Assembly: GCF_000429445.1 (NCBI RefSeq)
Contig: NZ_AUBW01000010.1
Location: 62,001-126,000, forward strand
Length of the DNA: 64,000 nucleotides
Direction of reading: 5' to 3'
From: Algoriphagus terrigena DSM 22685
GTDB taxonomy: Bacteria > Bacteroidota > Bacteroidia > Cytophagales > Cyclobacteriaceae
Position numbers and translations under genes: made by a program
Shown here: piece after piece, positions 34,101-41,394 of the stretch
How the letters are laid out: every line of letters begins with the position of its first letter
Position numbering within the stretch: the stretch's first letter is position 1
Notes under the pieces: model-generated
Told to the model about the DNA's origin: nothing
The model's input: the letters and a program-made list of their open reading frames with translations, nothing else
The model's database searches: none

Positions 34101-34385
34101 TCAAACGGCCCTGGTAAGCAGGGCTGAAATATGGGAAATGCTTTTGCGGATGTGTTCGCTGTCTTCAGCATTGACCTCATTAGTCTCCAGGGACTCCACC
34201 ATGCAATCAAACGCAACCATGGCAAGCAAATCCTGAACGTCATCCAGACCAAATTCGGCTTTGTATTTCCTCAATTTTTCATTAATCAATTTCCCCGCAT
34301 GTCTGATTTTAGCCTCGTCTTCAGGCTTGACACGCATAGGATATTCCCTTTCTCCGATTTTCACTCTGATGGCCAGCGTCTCCAT
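34101..34385 (-). CDS. zapA: Cell division protein ZapA family
   Basis: Small FtsZ-ring bundling protein of 94 residues. It begins ETLAIRVKIGEREYPMRV, the ZapA beta-hairpin, followed by a long helix (EAKIRHAGKLINEKLRKYKA) and a C-terminal coiled coil. It acts in the cytoplasm at the division site. It starts 2 nt after the small coiled-coil gene, which suggests the two proteins work together. The position between pheT and rny is usual in Bacteroidota. Confidence 0.88.
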   Translation of the reverse strand: METLAIRVKIGEREYPMRVKPEDEAKIRHAGKLINEKLRKYKAEFGLDDVQDLLAMVAFDCMVESLETNEVNAEDSEHIRKSISHISALLTRAV

Positions 34386-34387
34386 TT

Positions 34388-34672
34388 CTATTCGGAAAGG
34401 TATGTGATCAAATGATCGATTTCTTGTATATAATTATTGATTAAGTCACTCATTTCAGTGGCATCCTCTGGATTCACCGGTCGGTTGTCCACAATGTTAC
34501 TAATTTTAATCTTATTTTTAAAATGATGGATTTCCTGCTCTTTTTGCTGGATTTCTTGCTCTAGAAGCGCCAATCGAACCCTTAGTTGCTCATTATCAGC
34601 GCTAATGGACTCCATTTTTTTACCGGCTTGTACCGCCAGCTTCTCCAGTTTTTGCAGTTCCTCGTGAATCAT
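34388..34672 (-). CDS. Small coiled-coil protein upstream of zapA
   Basis: A 94-residue protein that is almost wholly helical. Heptad-like leucines run through EELQKLEKLAVQAGKKME and RLALLEQEIQQKEQEIHHF, so a dimeric coiled coil is expected at about 3-55, followed by a polar, non-coil tail ending INNYIQEIDHLITYLSE. It has no signal peptide. Gene order (2 nt gaps to both pheT and zapA) suggests a cell-division role like ZapB in other bacteria, but no sequence signature proves it. Confidence 0.75.
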   Translation of the reverse strand: MIHEELQKLEKLAVQAGKKMESISADNEQLRVRLALLEQEIQQKEQEIHHFKNKIKISNIVDNRPVNPEDATEMSDLINNYIQEIDHLITYLSE

Positions 34673-34674
34673 TT

Positions 34675-37086
34675 TTAGCTTCTAATGATGGCGCCTACCT
34701 GATCCTGGAAGGCCTGAATCAATTTACTCATAGTTTTCTCAATTACCTTATCAGTCAATGTATTTTCCTGATCCTGTAAGTGGAAGCTCAAGGCGTAGGC
34801 CTTCTTGCCAGCTTCGATCTTGTCGCCCTGATATACATCAAACACGCCGATCTTCTGCACCAGCTTGCCTCCGGCTTTCTCCGCGACAGCTTTGACCTGA
34901 TCATAAGTCACCGCCTTGTCGATCACCAGGGAGAGATCTCTGCGAACTTCCGGAAACTTGGAGATCTCACTGTATTTCTTCAAGCCTGAGGCTTTCTTAA
35001 ACAACAGATCCCAATCCAGCTCCGCAAACCACACCTCTTGGCGAACTTCGGCGAGCTTCAGAATCTTTTCATCGACCAAACCGATGCTGCCCAGCACTTT
35101 TTCACCCAACTTCAGCTCCAATGCGTAAGCAAAAGGCGCAGACTCCTGGATGGACACTTGGCCGACTTCCACATTCAATCTCTCCAAGATTCGCTCTACT
35201 GCCGCATAGATGTCCGAAAATCCAAAGGGCTTCTCCGTCTCAATCCAGCTCTCAGAAGAACGGTTTCCTGAATGGAAAATTGCAAGTCGGCGACCTTCTT
35301 TGTAGCCTTCCCCGGTCTTTTGATAGACTGTCCCAAACTCAAAACACTTGAGATCGGTCTGGCGTCGATTGATGTTGTGCGCCAAAACTTCCAGTCCGCT
35401 AAAAAGCAGTGTCTGCCGCATCACACCCAAGTCCTCGCTCAACTTGTTGAAGATTTCCACATTCAATACCGGATCAAGATAACCTGATTTCTCCGCGTAA
35501 GCCGGCTTGGTCAGGCTGTTGGTGATCAGTTCAAAATAGCCCTGTGCGGCAAGCATCTCCGTCGTTCGATATTGCAGCTTGTTTGGATCTTTGACCGGAT
35601 GCTCCGCGAGAAAGTCTGTTCGGAGGTTTTCAGAAAGGGTTACTTGGTGAAAGCCGTGGATTCTTAACACCTCCTCGATGATATCCGCTTCGCGGGTCAC
35701 GTCTACACGGTACGGCTTCGCAATCGCGGTAAAACCTTCCGGCGTTTCGTTGATCACTTTGATCTCCAAGCTTTCCAGAATAGTCTTCACCTCCGCAGGA
35801 GCGATTACTTTTCCGATCAATCGATTGATATGCCCATAGGTCACTCCGATCTCAAAATCCGCCACAGGCGCCGGATAGAGGTCAATGATCTCCGAACTTA
35901 CTTTTGCGCCAGCGATCTCCTGAAGCAAAGCCACCGCTTTCTTCAATGCGTAAACTGGCATATTAGGATCTGTTCCCCGCTCGAAGCGGAAGGAAGCGTC
36001 GGTCTTTAGCCCATGAACCTGCGATCCTTTTCGGATCACATCTGGAGAGAAATAGGCCGATTCCAGGAAGATGGAAGTTGTTGAATCACTTACTCCGGAA
36101 TGATCTCCTCCAAAAACCCCGGCGATACACATGCCACCTTTGGGATCGCTGATCATGAGTTCCTCACCGGAAAGCTTTCTTTCCTTTCCGTCCAAAGTCA
36201 CAAATGGAGTTCCTTTTGGCAGTTTGCCGACGATGATTTTCCCTTCGGAAATCTTATCCGCATCGAATGCGTGAAGCGGCTGCCCTAGATCATGCAGGAT
36301 AAAATTGGTGATATCCACCACGTTGTTGATCGGCTCAAGATCGAGGGAGCGCAGGAAGTTTTGAAGCCACTGCGGAGACGGAGCGACCTTAATGTTGGTC
36401 AATACTACTCCTGCATATCTTGGGCAATCCACCGCATTTTGAACCTCCACAGAAATAGCTGGGCCGGACTTTTCAACAGTCAGCATACTCTCTTCGGACA
36501 GGTTGATCTCTCTGCCCAAAAGTGCTTTCAAATCTCTGGCAACTCCTAAATGCGAGGCCGCGTCCGCTCTGTTGGGAGTCAGCCCGATCTCGAGGATAGA
36601 GTCGGTTTCAACTTCAAAATATTCTGCAGCCGGGGTTCCGTTTGGCAGATCTGTATCCAACACCATGATGCCAGCATGGGAAGACCCCAAGCCGATTTCG
36701 TCTTCGGCGCAGATCATTCCTTCGGAGGCTTGACCGCGGATCTTGGCTTTTTTAATCTCAAAAGGCTCCCCTTCCGACGGATAAAGTTTAGCTCCTACGG
36801 TTGCAACTACGACTTTTTGGCCTTTGGCTACATTGGGAGCGCCGCAGACGATGGAGACAACCGCTGATCCTGTATCCACGGTCGTAACGCTCAGTTTATC
36901 GGCGTCGGGATGTTTTTCACAGGTCAAAACCTCACCGATGACTACGCCCTCAAGCCCACCGGGCACGGAAACAAACTCCTCGACTCCTTCCACCTCCAGG
37001 CCAGAGCGCGTCAGTAAGGCGCCGATTTCTTCCGGACTTTCGGAAAGCGTGATGTAATGTTTGAGTCTATTGATTGAGATTTTCAT
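34675..37086 (-). CDS. pheT: Phenylalanine-tRNA ligase beta subunit
   Basis: Large subunit of the heterotetrameric PheRS, 803 residues. Order of domains: N-terminal PheT fold with an EMAPII/OB tRNA-binding domain at about 39-155 (HPDADKLSVTTVDTG), B3/B4 editing domain with NVVDITNFILHDLGQPLHAF, B5 DNA-binding-like domain, catalytic-core-like domain (GFHQVTLSENLRTDF, MRQTLLFSGLEVLAHN) and a C-terminal ferredoxin-fold anticodon-binding domain (FPEVRRDLSLVID to the end). Complete and of usual length. pheS is not adjacent. A hairpin lies 15 nt before the ATG. Confidence 0.97.
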   Translation of the reverse strand: MKISINRLKHYITLSESPEEIGALLTRSGLEVEGVEEFVSVPGGLEGVVIGEVLTCEKHPDADKLSVTTVDTGSAVVSIVCGAPNVAKGQKVVVATVGAKLYPSEGEPFEIKKAKIRGQASEGMICAEDEIGLGSSHAGIMVLDTDLPNGTPAAEYFEVETDSILEIGLTPNRADAASHLGVARDLKALLGREINLSEESMLTVEKSGPAISVEVQNAVDCPRYAGVVLTNIKVAPSPQWLQNFLRSLDLEPINNVVDITNFILHDLGQPLHAFDADKISEGKIIVGKLPKGTPFVTLDGKERKLSGEELMISDPKGGMCIAGVFGGDHSGVSDSTTSIFLESAYFSPDVIRKGSQVHGLKTDASFRFERGTDPNMPVYALKKAVALLQEIAGAKVSSEIIDLYPAPVADFEIGVTYGHINRLIGKVIAPAEVKTILESLEIKVINETPEGFTAIAKPYRVDVTREADIIEEVLRIHGFHQVTLSENLRTDFLAEHPVKDPNKLQYRTTEMLAAQGYFELITNSLTKPAYAEKSGYLDPVLNVEIFNKLSEDLGVMRQTLLFSGLEVLAHNINRRQTDLKCFEFGTVYQKTGEGYKEGRRLAIFHSGNRSSESWIETEKPFGFSDIYAAVERILERLNVEVGQVSIQESAPFAYALELKLGEKVLGSIGLVDEKILKLAEVRQEVWFAELDWDLLFKKASGLKKYSEISKFPEVRRDLSLVIDKAVTYDQVKAVAEKAGGKLVQKIGVFDVYQGDKIEAGKKAYALSFHLQDQENTLTDKVIEKTMSKLIQAFQDQVGAIIRS

Positions 37087-37100
37087 TTCGGTAATTTTTA

Positions 37101-37116
37101 CGGGAATTCACTCCCG
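37101..37116 (-). promoter_or_regulatory. Small leader hairpin before pheT
   Basis: CGGGA and TCCCG pair around a 6-nt loop, 14 nt before the pheT ATG. Together with the terminator at 37128-37149 just upstream, this might control read-through into pheT; no T-box elements were recognised. Confidence 0.3.
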
Positions 37117-37127
37117 GATATCAACAA

Positions 37128-37149
37128 AAAAGGTGCGATGGCACCTTTT
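37128..37149 (-). terminator. Intrinsic terminator after the DUF1684 gene
   Basis: AAAAGGTGC-gatg-GCACCTTTT, a 9-bp stem with 4-nt loop, followed on the minus strand by TTGTTG after a T-run. It is 43 nt past the DUF1684 stop and 41 nt before pheT, and so separates the two units or attenuates read-through. Confidence 0.8.
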
Positions 37150-37192
37150 CAAATCAGAAGAACAAATTTAGAAGAATTGCAGGAGGGCTTGC

Positions 37193-37810
37193 CTATTTGG
37201 AGTAATTTTTCTCTCCGGCGAGGATCGGGATATCGAGCAGGTTTTCCTTGGGAGGAATCGGGCAGGCAAAATCCGGATTGTAGGCGCAATACGGATTGTA
37301 GGCCAGATTAAAATCGATGGTGATGCTGTTTTTGCCATCCTGTCGTACGTTGATGTAGCGTCCGCCGCCGTAGGTTTCCCGTGCGCTGGTCTCGTCGGCA
37401 AAAGCCAAAAAGAAGTTTCGCATGTCGGTCTCTTCTTTTGACTGTAGCAGGAGCAGTTTGTTGGTTTTTCCTCCCAGCTCAAATTCCGCGTAGGAATGCT
37501 CAATGTACCGCTGCACGGAGCCGTCTGTCAACGGTACTTCCCGTATTGTTTTGTTTTCGATGGGCACCAACCTAGCCTTCACCCTATAGGCCGGATCGAT
37601 CTCGTAAAAATCCAGTGTTTTGAAATTCCGCTTTTGTTCTTCGGTCAAGGGTGATTCGACGTTGTACCGGATATACTTAAACTGGCGTTCGCGTTCCTTT
37701 TCGATTTTCTCCAGATAGGCTTCAGGACTTTCCGCGGCAGTGAACATATAGCCCACTGCGGCCAAAACGACGATCCCGATTGCTATTAAAATTACCTGAC
37801 TTGATTTCAT
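37193..37810 (-). CDS. DUF1684 domain protein
   Basis: A 205-residue protein with an N-terminal membrane helix or signal anchor (VILIAIGIVVLAAVGYMFTA). The DUF1684 signature is in the C-terminal third: DFNLAYNPYCAYNPDFACPI, followed by PPKENLLDIPILAGEKNY, with conserved Cys and Tyr. The family is common in Bacteroidota and Actinobacteria and has no established role. It sits alone between a terminator and a structured repeat. Confidence 0.85.
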   Translation of the reverse strand: MKSSQVILIAIGIVVLAAVGYMFTAAESPEAYLEKIEKERERQFKYIRYNVESPLTEEQKRNFKTLDFYEIDPAYRVKARLVPIENKTIREVPLTDGSVQRYIEHSYAEFELGGKTNKLLLLQSKEETDMRNFFLAFADETSARETYGGGRYINVRQDGKNSITIDFNLAYNPYCAYNPDFACPIPPKENLLDIPILAGEKNYSK

Positions 37811-37824
37811 CTGTTTATAATTGA

Positions 37825-37920
37825 TTTTTTATGGCCAGATAGCCTGTCCCGAACTTGATTCGGGAGAATGCCCTGGATATTCATCCCCATATGTAAAAAG
37901 CTTTTCTCATGGGCATTTCA
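37825..37920. repeat. Structured interspersed repeat, copy B
   Basis: Second copy of the element at 17600-17700, between the radC stop and the DUF1684 start, both on the minus strand. Hairpin TCCCGAA/TTCGGGA is at 37847-37853 and 37859-37865; the long stem AATGCCC/GGGCATT is at 37867-37873 and 37911-37917. The stems differ in sequence from copy A at the same place while keeping pairing. As in copy A it lies between two minus-strand genes, ending a few nt from the upstream stop codon. Confidence 0.65.
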
Positions 37921-37924
37921 TGAA

Positions 37925-38620
37925 TTAGAGTATGCCTTCATCGGCGAAGCTAAAGTAGCCACGATCTGCAAAAATCACATGGTCCAAGACCGGCAAATCC
38001 AATTCCCGCCCAACTTTGACCAATCTAGCGGTCAATTTCCTGTCCTGATCCGAGGGGCTGGTACTGCCACTTGGATGATTGTGGACAAGTATCACTGATT
38101 GTGCCATGTTCTCGAGGGCGACTTTGAAGACAATCTTGGCATCTACTACCGTTGCGGTCGTTCCCCCTACGCTGAGGAGTTGTTTTTTGATAACAAAATT
38201 GGATCTGGACAACAGGATCAGGTAAAAATGCTCCACGATCTCATCATAGAGCTCCGGTCTCATAAAATCGTAGATATCCTTGGAACAGGTGATCTTACTG
38301 CGCGCCTGAGGCTCCTGCTCTTTCCGCCGTCTGCCGAGCTCCATCGCTGCTACGATGGATATAGCCTTCGCCTCGCCGATTCCTTTGAACTTCATCAGAT
38401 CTCTCACGGACATTTTTGCCAAGGCGGCCAGATCGTGACCGGCATCTCGCAGGATCATCCTCGACAGGTCCACTGCGCTCACAGTCGGTGTCCCCGAACC
38501 GATCAGGATGGCGATCAATTCGGCATCGGAAAGCGAAGATTTTCCTTTGAGCAATAGTTTTTCCCGAGGGCGATCTTCCTCTGCCAGTTCGGATATTTTG
38601 ATCGAAGTAGCCTGACTCAT
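37925..38620 (-). CDS. radC: DNA repair protein RadC (JAB/MPN domain)
   Basis: A 231-residue protein of the RadC family. It has an N-terminal helix-hairpin-helix (LMKFKGIGEAKA, 75-86) and a JAMM metallopeptidase-like domain with HNHPSGSTSPSDQD (180-193), giving the zinc-binding His180/His182/Asp191 set. The name is historical; a real DNA-repair function is doubtful and the family's biochemical role is unresolved. It begins 99 nt after rpsT, past the rpsT terminator. Confidence 0.93.
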   Translation of the reverse strand: MSQATSIKISELAEEDRPREKLLLKGKSSLSDAELIAILIGSGTPTVSAVDLSRMILRDAGHDLAALAKMSVRDLMKFKGIGEAKAISIVAAMELGRRRKEQEPQARSKITCSKDIYDFMRPELYDEIVEHFYLILLSRSNFVIKKQLLSVGGTTATVVDAKIVFKVALENMAQSVILVHNHPSGSTSPSDQDRKLTARLVKVGRELDLPVLDHVIFADRGYFSFADEGIL

Positions 38621-38670
38621 AAGCAGTTCTTGAAAAAATGTAACTAAAACTACTTATAAAAATGTAATAA

Positions 38671-38698
38671 AAAAACCCTGCTTTTGGGCAGGGTTTTT
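38671..38698 (-). terminator. Intrinsic terminator after rpsT
   Basis: AAAAACCCTGC and GCAGGGTTTTT form an 11-bp stem with a short loop. On the minus strand it lies 22 nt past the S20 stop, and the transcript ends in a run of T. Confidence 0.88.
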
Positions 38699-38719
38699 AG
38701 AAAGAAAGTCTTGCAGATA

Positions 38720-38974
38720 TTAAGCTATAGCACTTACGAACTTAGCCAATCTTGATTTCTTGTTGTTAGCGTTGTTTTTGTGAATTACATTCTTCTTCGC
38801 CAATTTGTCCAGCATAGAAACAACCTTCTTGTAAAGCTCCATCGCTTCCACTTTGTCAGTTGCAGCTTTCAATCTTTTGATGAAAGTTCTAGTGGTTTTA
38901 GCTTGATATCTGTTTCTCAAACGCTTCGATTCGTTGGCACGAATTCTCTTAAGAGCTGATTTGTGATTTGCCAT
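38720..38974 (-). CDS. rpsT: 30S ribosomal protein S20
   Basis: An 84-residue, lysine/arginine-rich three-helix protein binding 16S rRNA. It begins MANHKSALKRIRANESKRLR, the S20 signature, and ends KNNANNKKSRLAKFVSAI. Complete. It is a single-gene unit with its own strong promoter (39025-39056) and terminator (38671-38698). Confidence 0.97.
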   Translation of the reverse strand: MANHKSALKRIRANESKRLRNRYQAKTTRTFIKRLKAATDKVEAMELYKKVVSMLDKLAKKNVIHKNNANNKKSRLAKFVSAIA

Positions 38975-39024
38975 ATCTCGTTTTTAAATAAATTCTTTAC
39001 GTTCCCCTATTCCGAATTGGAGTG

Positions 39025-39056
39025 CAAAGTTATTGTAAATAATTAATTCTGCCAAA
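39025..39056 (-). promoter_or_regulatory. Bacteroidota-type promoter of rpsT
   Basis: On the minus strand TTTG (39056-39053), a 20-nt spacer, then TAACTTTG (39032-39025) match the -33 TTTG and -7 TAnnTTTG elements of the Bacteroidota housekeeping sigma factor. The leader to the ATG is about 45 nt. This is the clearest promoter in the window. Confidence 0.75.
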
Positions 39057-39184
39057 GGAATTTCAAACATTCCTTGCTGTCAATACTTTTTCCAAATCAG
39101 AATATTTGGCTTTGGTGTTAAAACAGGCTGCAAATATAGCCTTTTTCTACTTCGAAAAGATAAATGTTTTGGCTATTTTCATGA

Positions 39185-40132
39185 ATGAGATTTTTTATGA
39201 TTTGGGCATTCCCCATTCTTTTTTGGTCCCAACCTGATGCGCCTTGGGGATTCTATGCCCATTCGCTTATCAATCGGCAGGCTGTATTTTCCCTTCCTCC
39301 TGAGATGATCCGCTTTTACAAGCCTCATATTGAGTTAATTACCGAAAAAGCAGTCAATCCCGATAAACGGAGATACGCGGTAGAGGGTGAAGCTGAAAAA
39401 CATTTCATCGATCTGGATAACTATGGAGACAGCGCTCTTTTGATTTTGCCAAAATACTGGCCGGAAGCCGTCGAGAAAATTTCCGAAGATTCCCTCCGGG
39501 CAAATGGAATTGGCCCTTGGTCGGCCTACCTGACGATGCTCAGCCTGACCAAAGCTTTTGAAGAAAAGAACTCTGCCGCCATTCTCAGACTTTCCGCAGA
39601 CCTCGGGCATTATCTCGGAGATCTCAATGTTCCGCTTCACACCACCAAGAATTACAACGGTCAGTTGACGGGGCAAGAAGGAATTCATGGCTTTTGGGAA
39701 AGTAGAGTGCCGGAGTTGATGGCTACCGATTATTCTCTTTGGGTGGGAAAGGCAGAATATGTGGAAAAGCCCCAACTCGCGATTTGGGAGGCGGTTGCAG
39801 ATGCTCACTCCCAGGTAGACAGCGTGCTAGCGATAGAAAAGCAACTGACAGAAGACTTTGCAGAGGATCAGAAATACAGCTACGAGGAGCGAAACAAGTT
39901 GACCGTTCGGGTTTACTCTAGGGAATTTACCGAAGCCTTCGCGCTCGCGCTGGATCATCAGATCGAGCGGCAGATGAAGCGGTCTATCAAGATGATTGCG
40001 GACTTCTGGTACACAGCTTGGATCAACGCCGGCCAACCGGACTTGACTTTGCTGGATCAGGCAATTTCCGATGAAGACGAAAAAACAACTCCAGACGCCA
40101 AAATCAAAGTCAGAAGTCATGATAATGAGTAG
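39185..40132 (+). CDS. Zinc-dependent phospholipase C / S1-P1 nuclease-fold protein
   Basis: A 315-residue secreted protein of the trinuclear-zinc PLC/P1-nuclease fold. The signal peptide ends just before WGFYAH (Trp21, His26), where the mature N-terminal Trp is a zinc ligand in this family. Further ligands: FIDLDNYGD (Asp) and LSADLGHYLGDLNVPLHTT, with the His-x3-Asp pattern, then GIHGFWESRVPEL. It could be a phosphodiesterase/nuclease or lipase; the substrate is open. It has its own promoter region (39057-39184, with TTGG and TATAGCC elements) opposite rpsT. Confidence 0.8.
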   Translation: MRFFMIWAFPILFWSQPDAPWGFYAHSLINRQAVFSLPPEMIRFYKPHIELITEKAVNPDKRRYAVEGEAEKHFIDLDNYGDSALLILPKYWPEAVEKISEDSLRANGIGPWSAYLTMLSLTKAFEEKNSAAILRLSADLGHYLGDLNVPLHTTKNYNGQLTGQEGIHGFWESRVPELMATDYSLWVGKAEYVEKPQLAIWEAVADAHSQVDSVLAIEKQLTEDFAEDQKYSYEERNKLTVRVYSREFTEAFALALDHQIERQMKRSIKMIADFWYTAWINAGQPDLTLLDQAISDEDEKTTPDAKIKVRSHDNE

Positions 40133-40283
40133 GAAGCGACCATGATTCGTCAACGGTCGTGCTAATCACACATTTCGCGAGAGCGCGATCAAAACAACTC
40201 CAATAAAATCTCCCAATTGGAGCAACTGTTTTTGGCGCGGCGGTGTTTCACCTGTTTAATTTCCCACTTCAACCCACCTACAA

Positions 40284-41306
40284 ATGAACTACAATTATGT
40301 TGGAAACACCGGCCTGATGGTCTCGGAACTCTGCTTTGGCACCATGACTTTTGGAGCACAGGAAACCGGGATGTGGGCTCAGATCGGCCGGTTGCAGCAG
40401 AAGGAAGTCAATCAGATGATGAGCGCAGTCTTAGAATCAGGTATCAACTTCATCGACACCGCCAATGTCTATTCCTTTGGACAGTCGGAGCAGCTCCTCG
40501 GCCAGTCGCTCGTGGATCTGGGTGTAAAAAGAGACGAAATCATCATCGCAAGCAAGGTTCTAGCCCGAATGAATGACTCGCCAAACAGCTCGGGACTTTC
40601 CCGTTATCATATTTTCAATTCAGTAGACGCCAGCCTGAAACGCCTTCAGTTGGACTATTTGGACATCCTCTATGTGCACGGTGTGGATGCTAAAACTTCT
40701 CTGGAGGAAATCCTGCGATCATTGAATGACATCGTCGAAAGCGGAAAAGTACGCTACATCGCCATCTGCAACTGGCCGGCATGGATGGTCGCCAAAGCTC
40801 AAACCATCGCCCAATACCGTGGTTGGCACAAGTTTATCGGACTTCAATATTATTACTCCACCGTGAGCCGCGACATCGAGCACGAACTCGTGCCGATGGC
40901 TGCAGATCTTGACTTGGCGATATTCCCTTGGAGTCCTCTGGCGGGCGGTTTTCTTTCCGGAAAATTCACCCGAGCGGGAGACGCGGCGGACGGCTCCAGA
41001 CGAGCTTCCTTTGATTTTCCTCCCATCGACAAAGAAAAAGCCTACGATCTGGTGGAAGTGATGCGGAAAATCAGTGAAGCGCACGGAGTCACCGTTGCGC
41101 AGGTTGCTTTGGCCTGGGTGCGCCAGCAGCCGGGAGTCACCAGCACGATCATCGGCGCAAAAACACTTCCTCAGCTCCAGGCAAACATCGCCTCGACCAA
41201 GATCAAACTCACCGAAGACGACCTGGTAAAAATAAACGAAGTGAGTCCACTCCCACCTCTTTACCCAGGCTGGATGGTCAAAAGACAAAGCGCCTACCGG
41301 AAATAA
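40284..41306 (+). CDS. Aldo/keto reductase
   Basis: NADPH-dependent reductase of 340 residues, close to the voltage-gated potassium-channel beta-subunit/YghZ branch. The catalytic tetrad is Asp58 and Tyr63 in INFIDTANVYSFGQSE, Lys91 in IIIASKV and His132 in DILYVHGVD. FPWSPLAGGFLSGKF and IIGAKTLPQLQANI are the usual cofactor blocks. Cytoplasmic. It stands alone, with 150 bp of featureless sequence before it and a strong bidirectional terminator after it. Confidence 0.92.
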   Translation: MNYNYVGNTGLMVSELCFGTMTFGAQETGMWAQIGRLQQKEVNQMMSAVLESGINFIDTANVYSFGQSEQLLGQSLVDLGVKRDEIIIASKVLARMNDSPNSSGLSRYHIFNSVDASLKRLQLDYLDILYVHGVDAKTSLEEILRSLNDIVESGKVRYIAICNWPAWMVAKAQTIAQYRGWHKFIGLQYYYSTVSRDIEHELVPMAADLDLAIFPWSPLAGGFLSGKFTRAGDAADGSRRASFDFPPIDKEKAYDLVEVMRKISEAHGVTVAQVALAWVRQQPGVTSTIIGAKTLPQLQANIASTKIKLTEDDLVKINEVSPLPPLYPGWMVKRQSAYRK

Positions 41307-41327
41307 TCCTCCATACCCCGACGCAAA

Positions 41328-41360
41328 AAAGGCTGTCCAAACCAACTGGACAGCCTTTTC
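41328..41360. terminator. Bidirectional terminator between the aldo/keto reductase and S9 peptidase genes
   Basis: AAAAGGCTGTCCA and TGGACAGCCTTTT form a 13-bp stem with a 7-nt loop, flanked by A and T runs. The two genes converge on it. Confidence 0.88.
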
Positions 41361-41394
41361 TATTGATAGCCGAGGAGATCAACTTTTGCAGGGA

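Noticed and set aside
35816..35829. ATCAATCGATTGAT palindrome within pheT
   Set aside because: It shares AATCGATT with the operator but has A/T outer bases, sits deep inside a housekeeping gene and codes for conserved HINRLIG; taken as chance.
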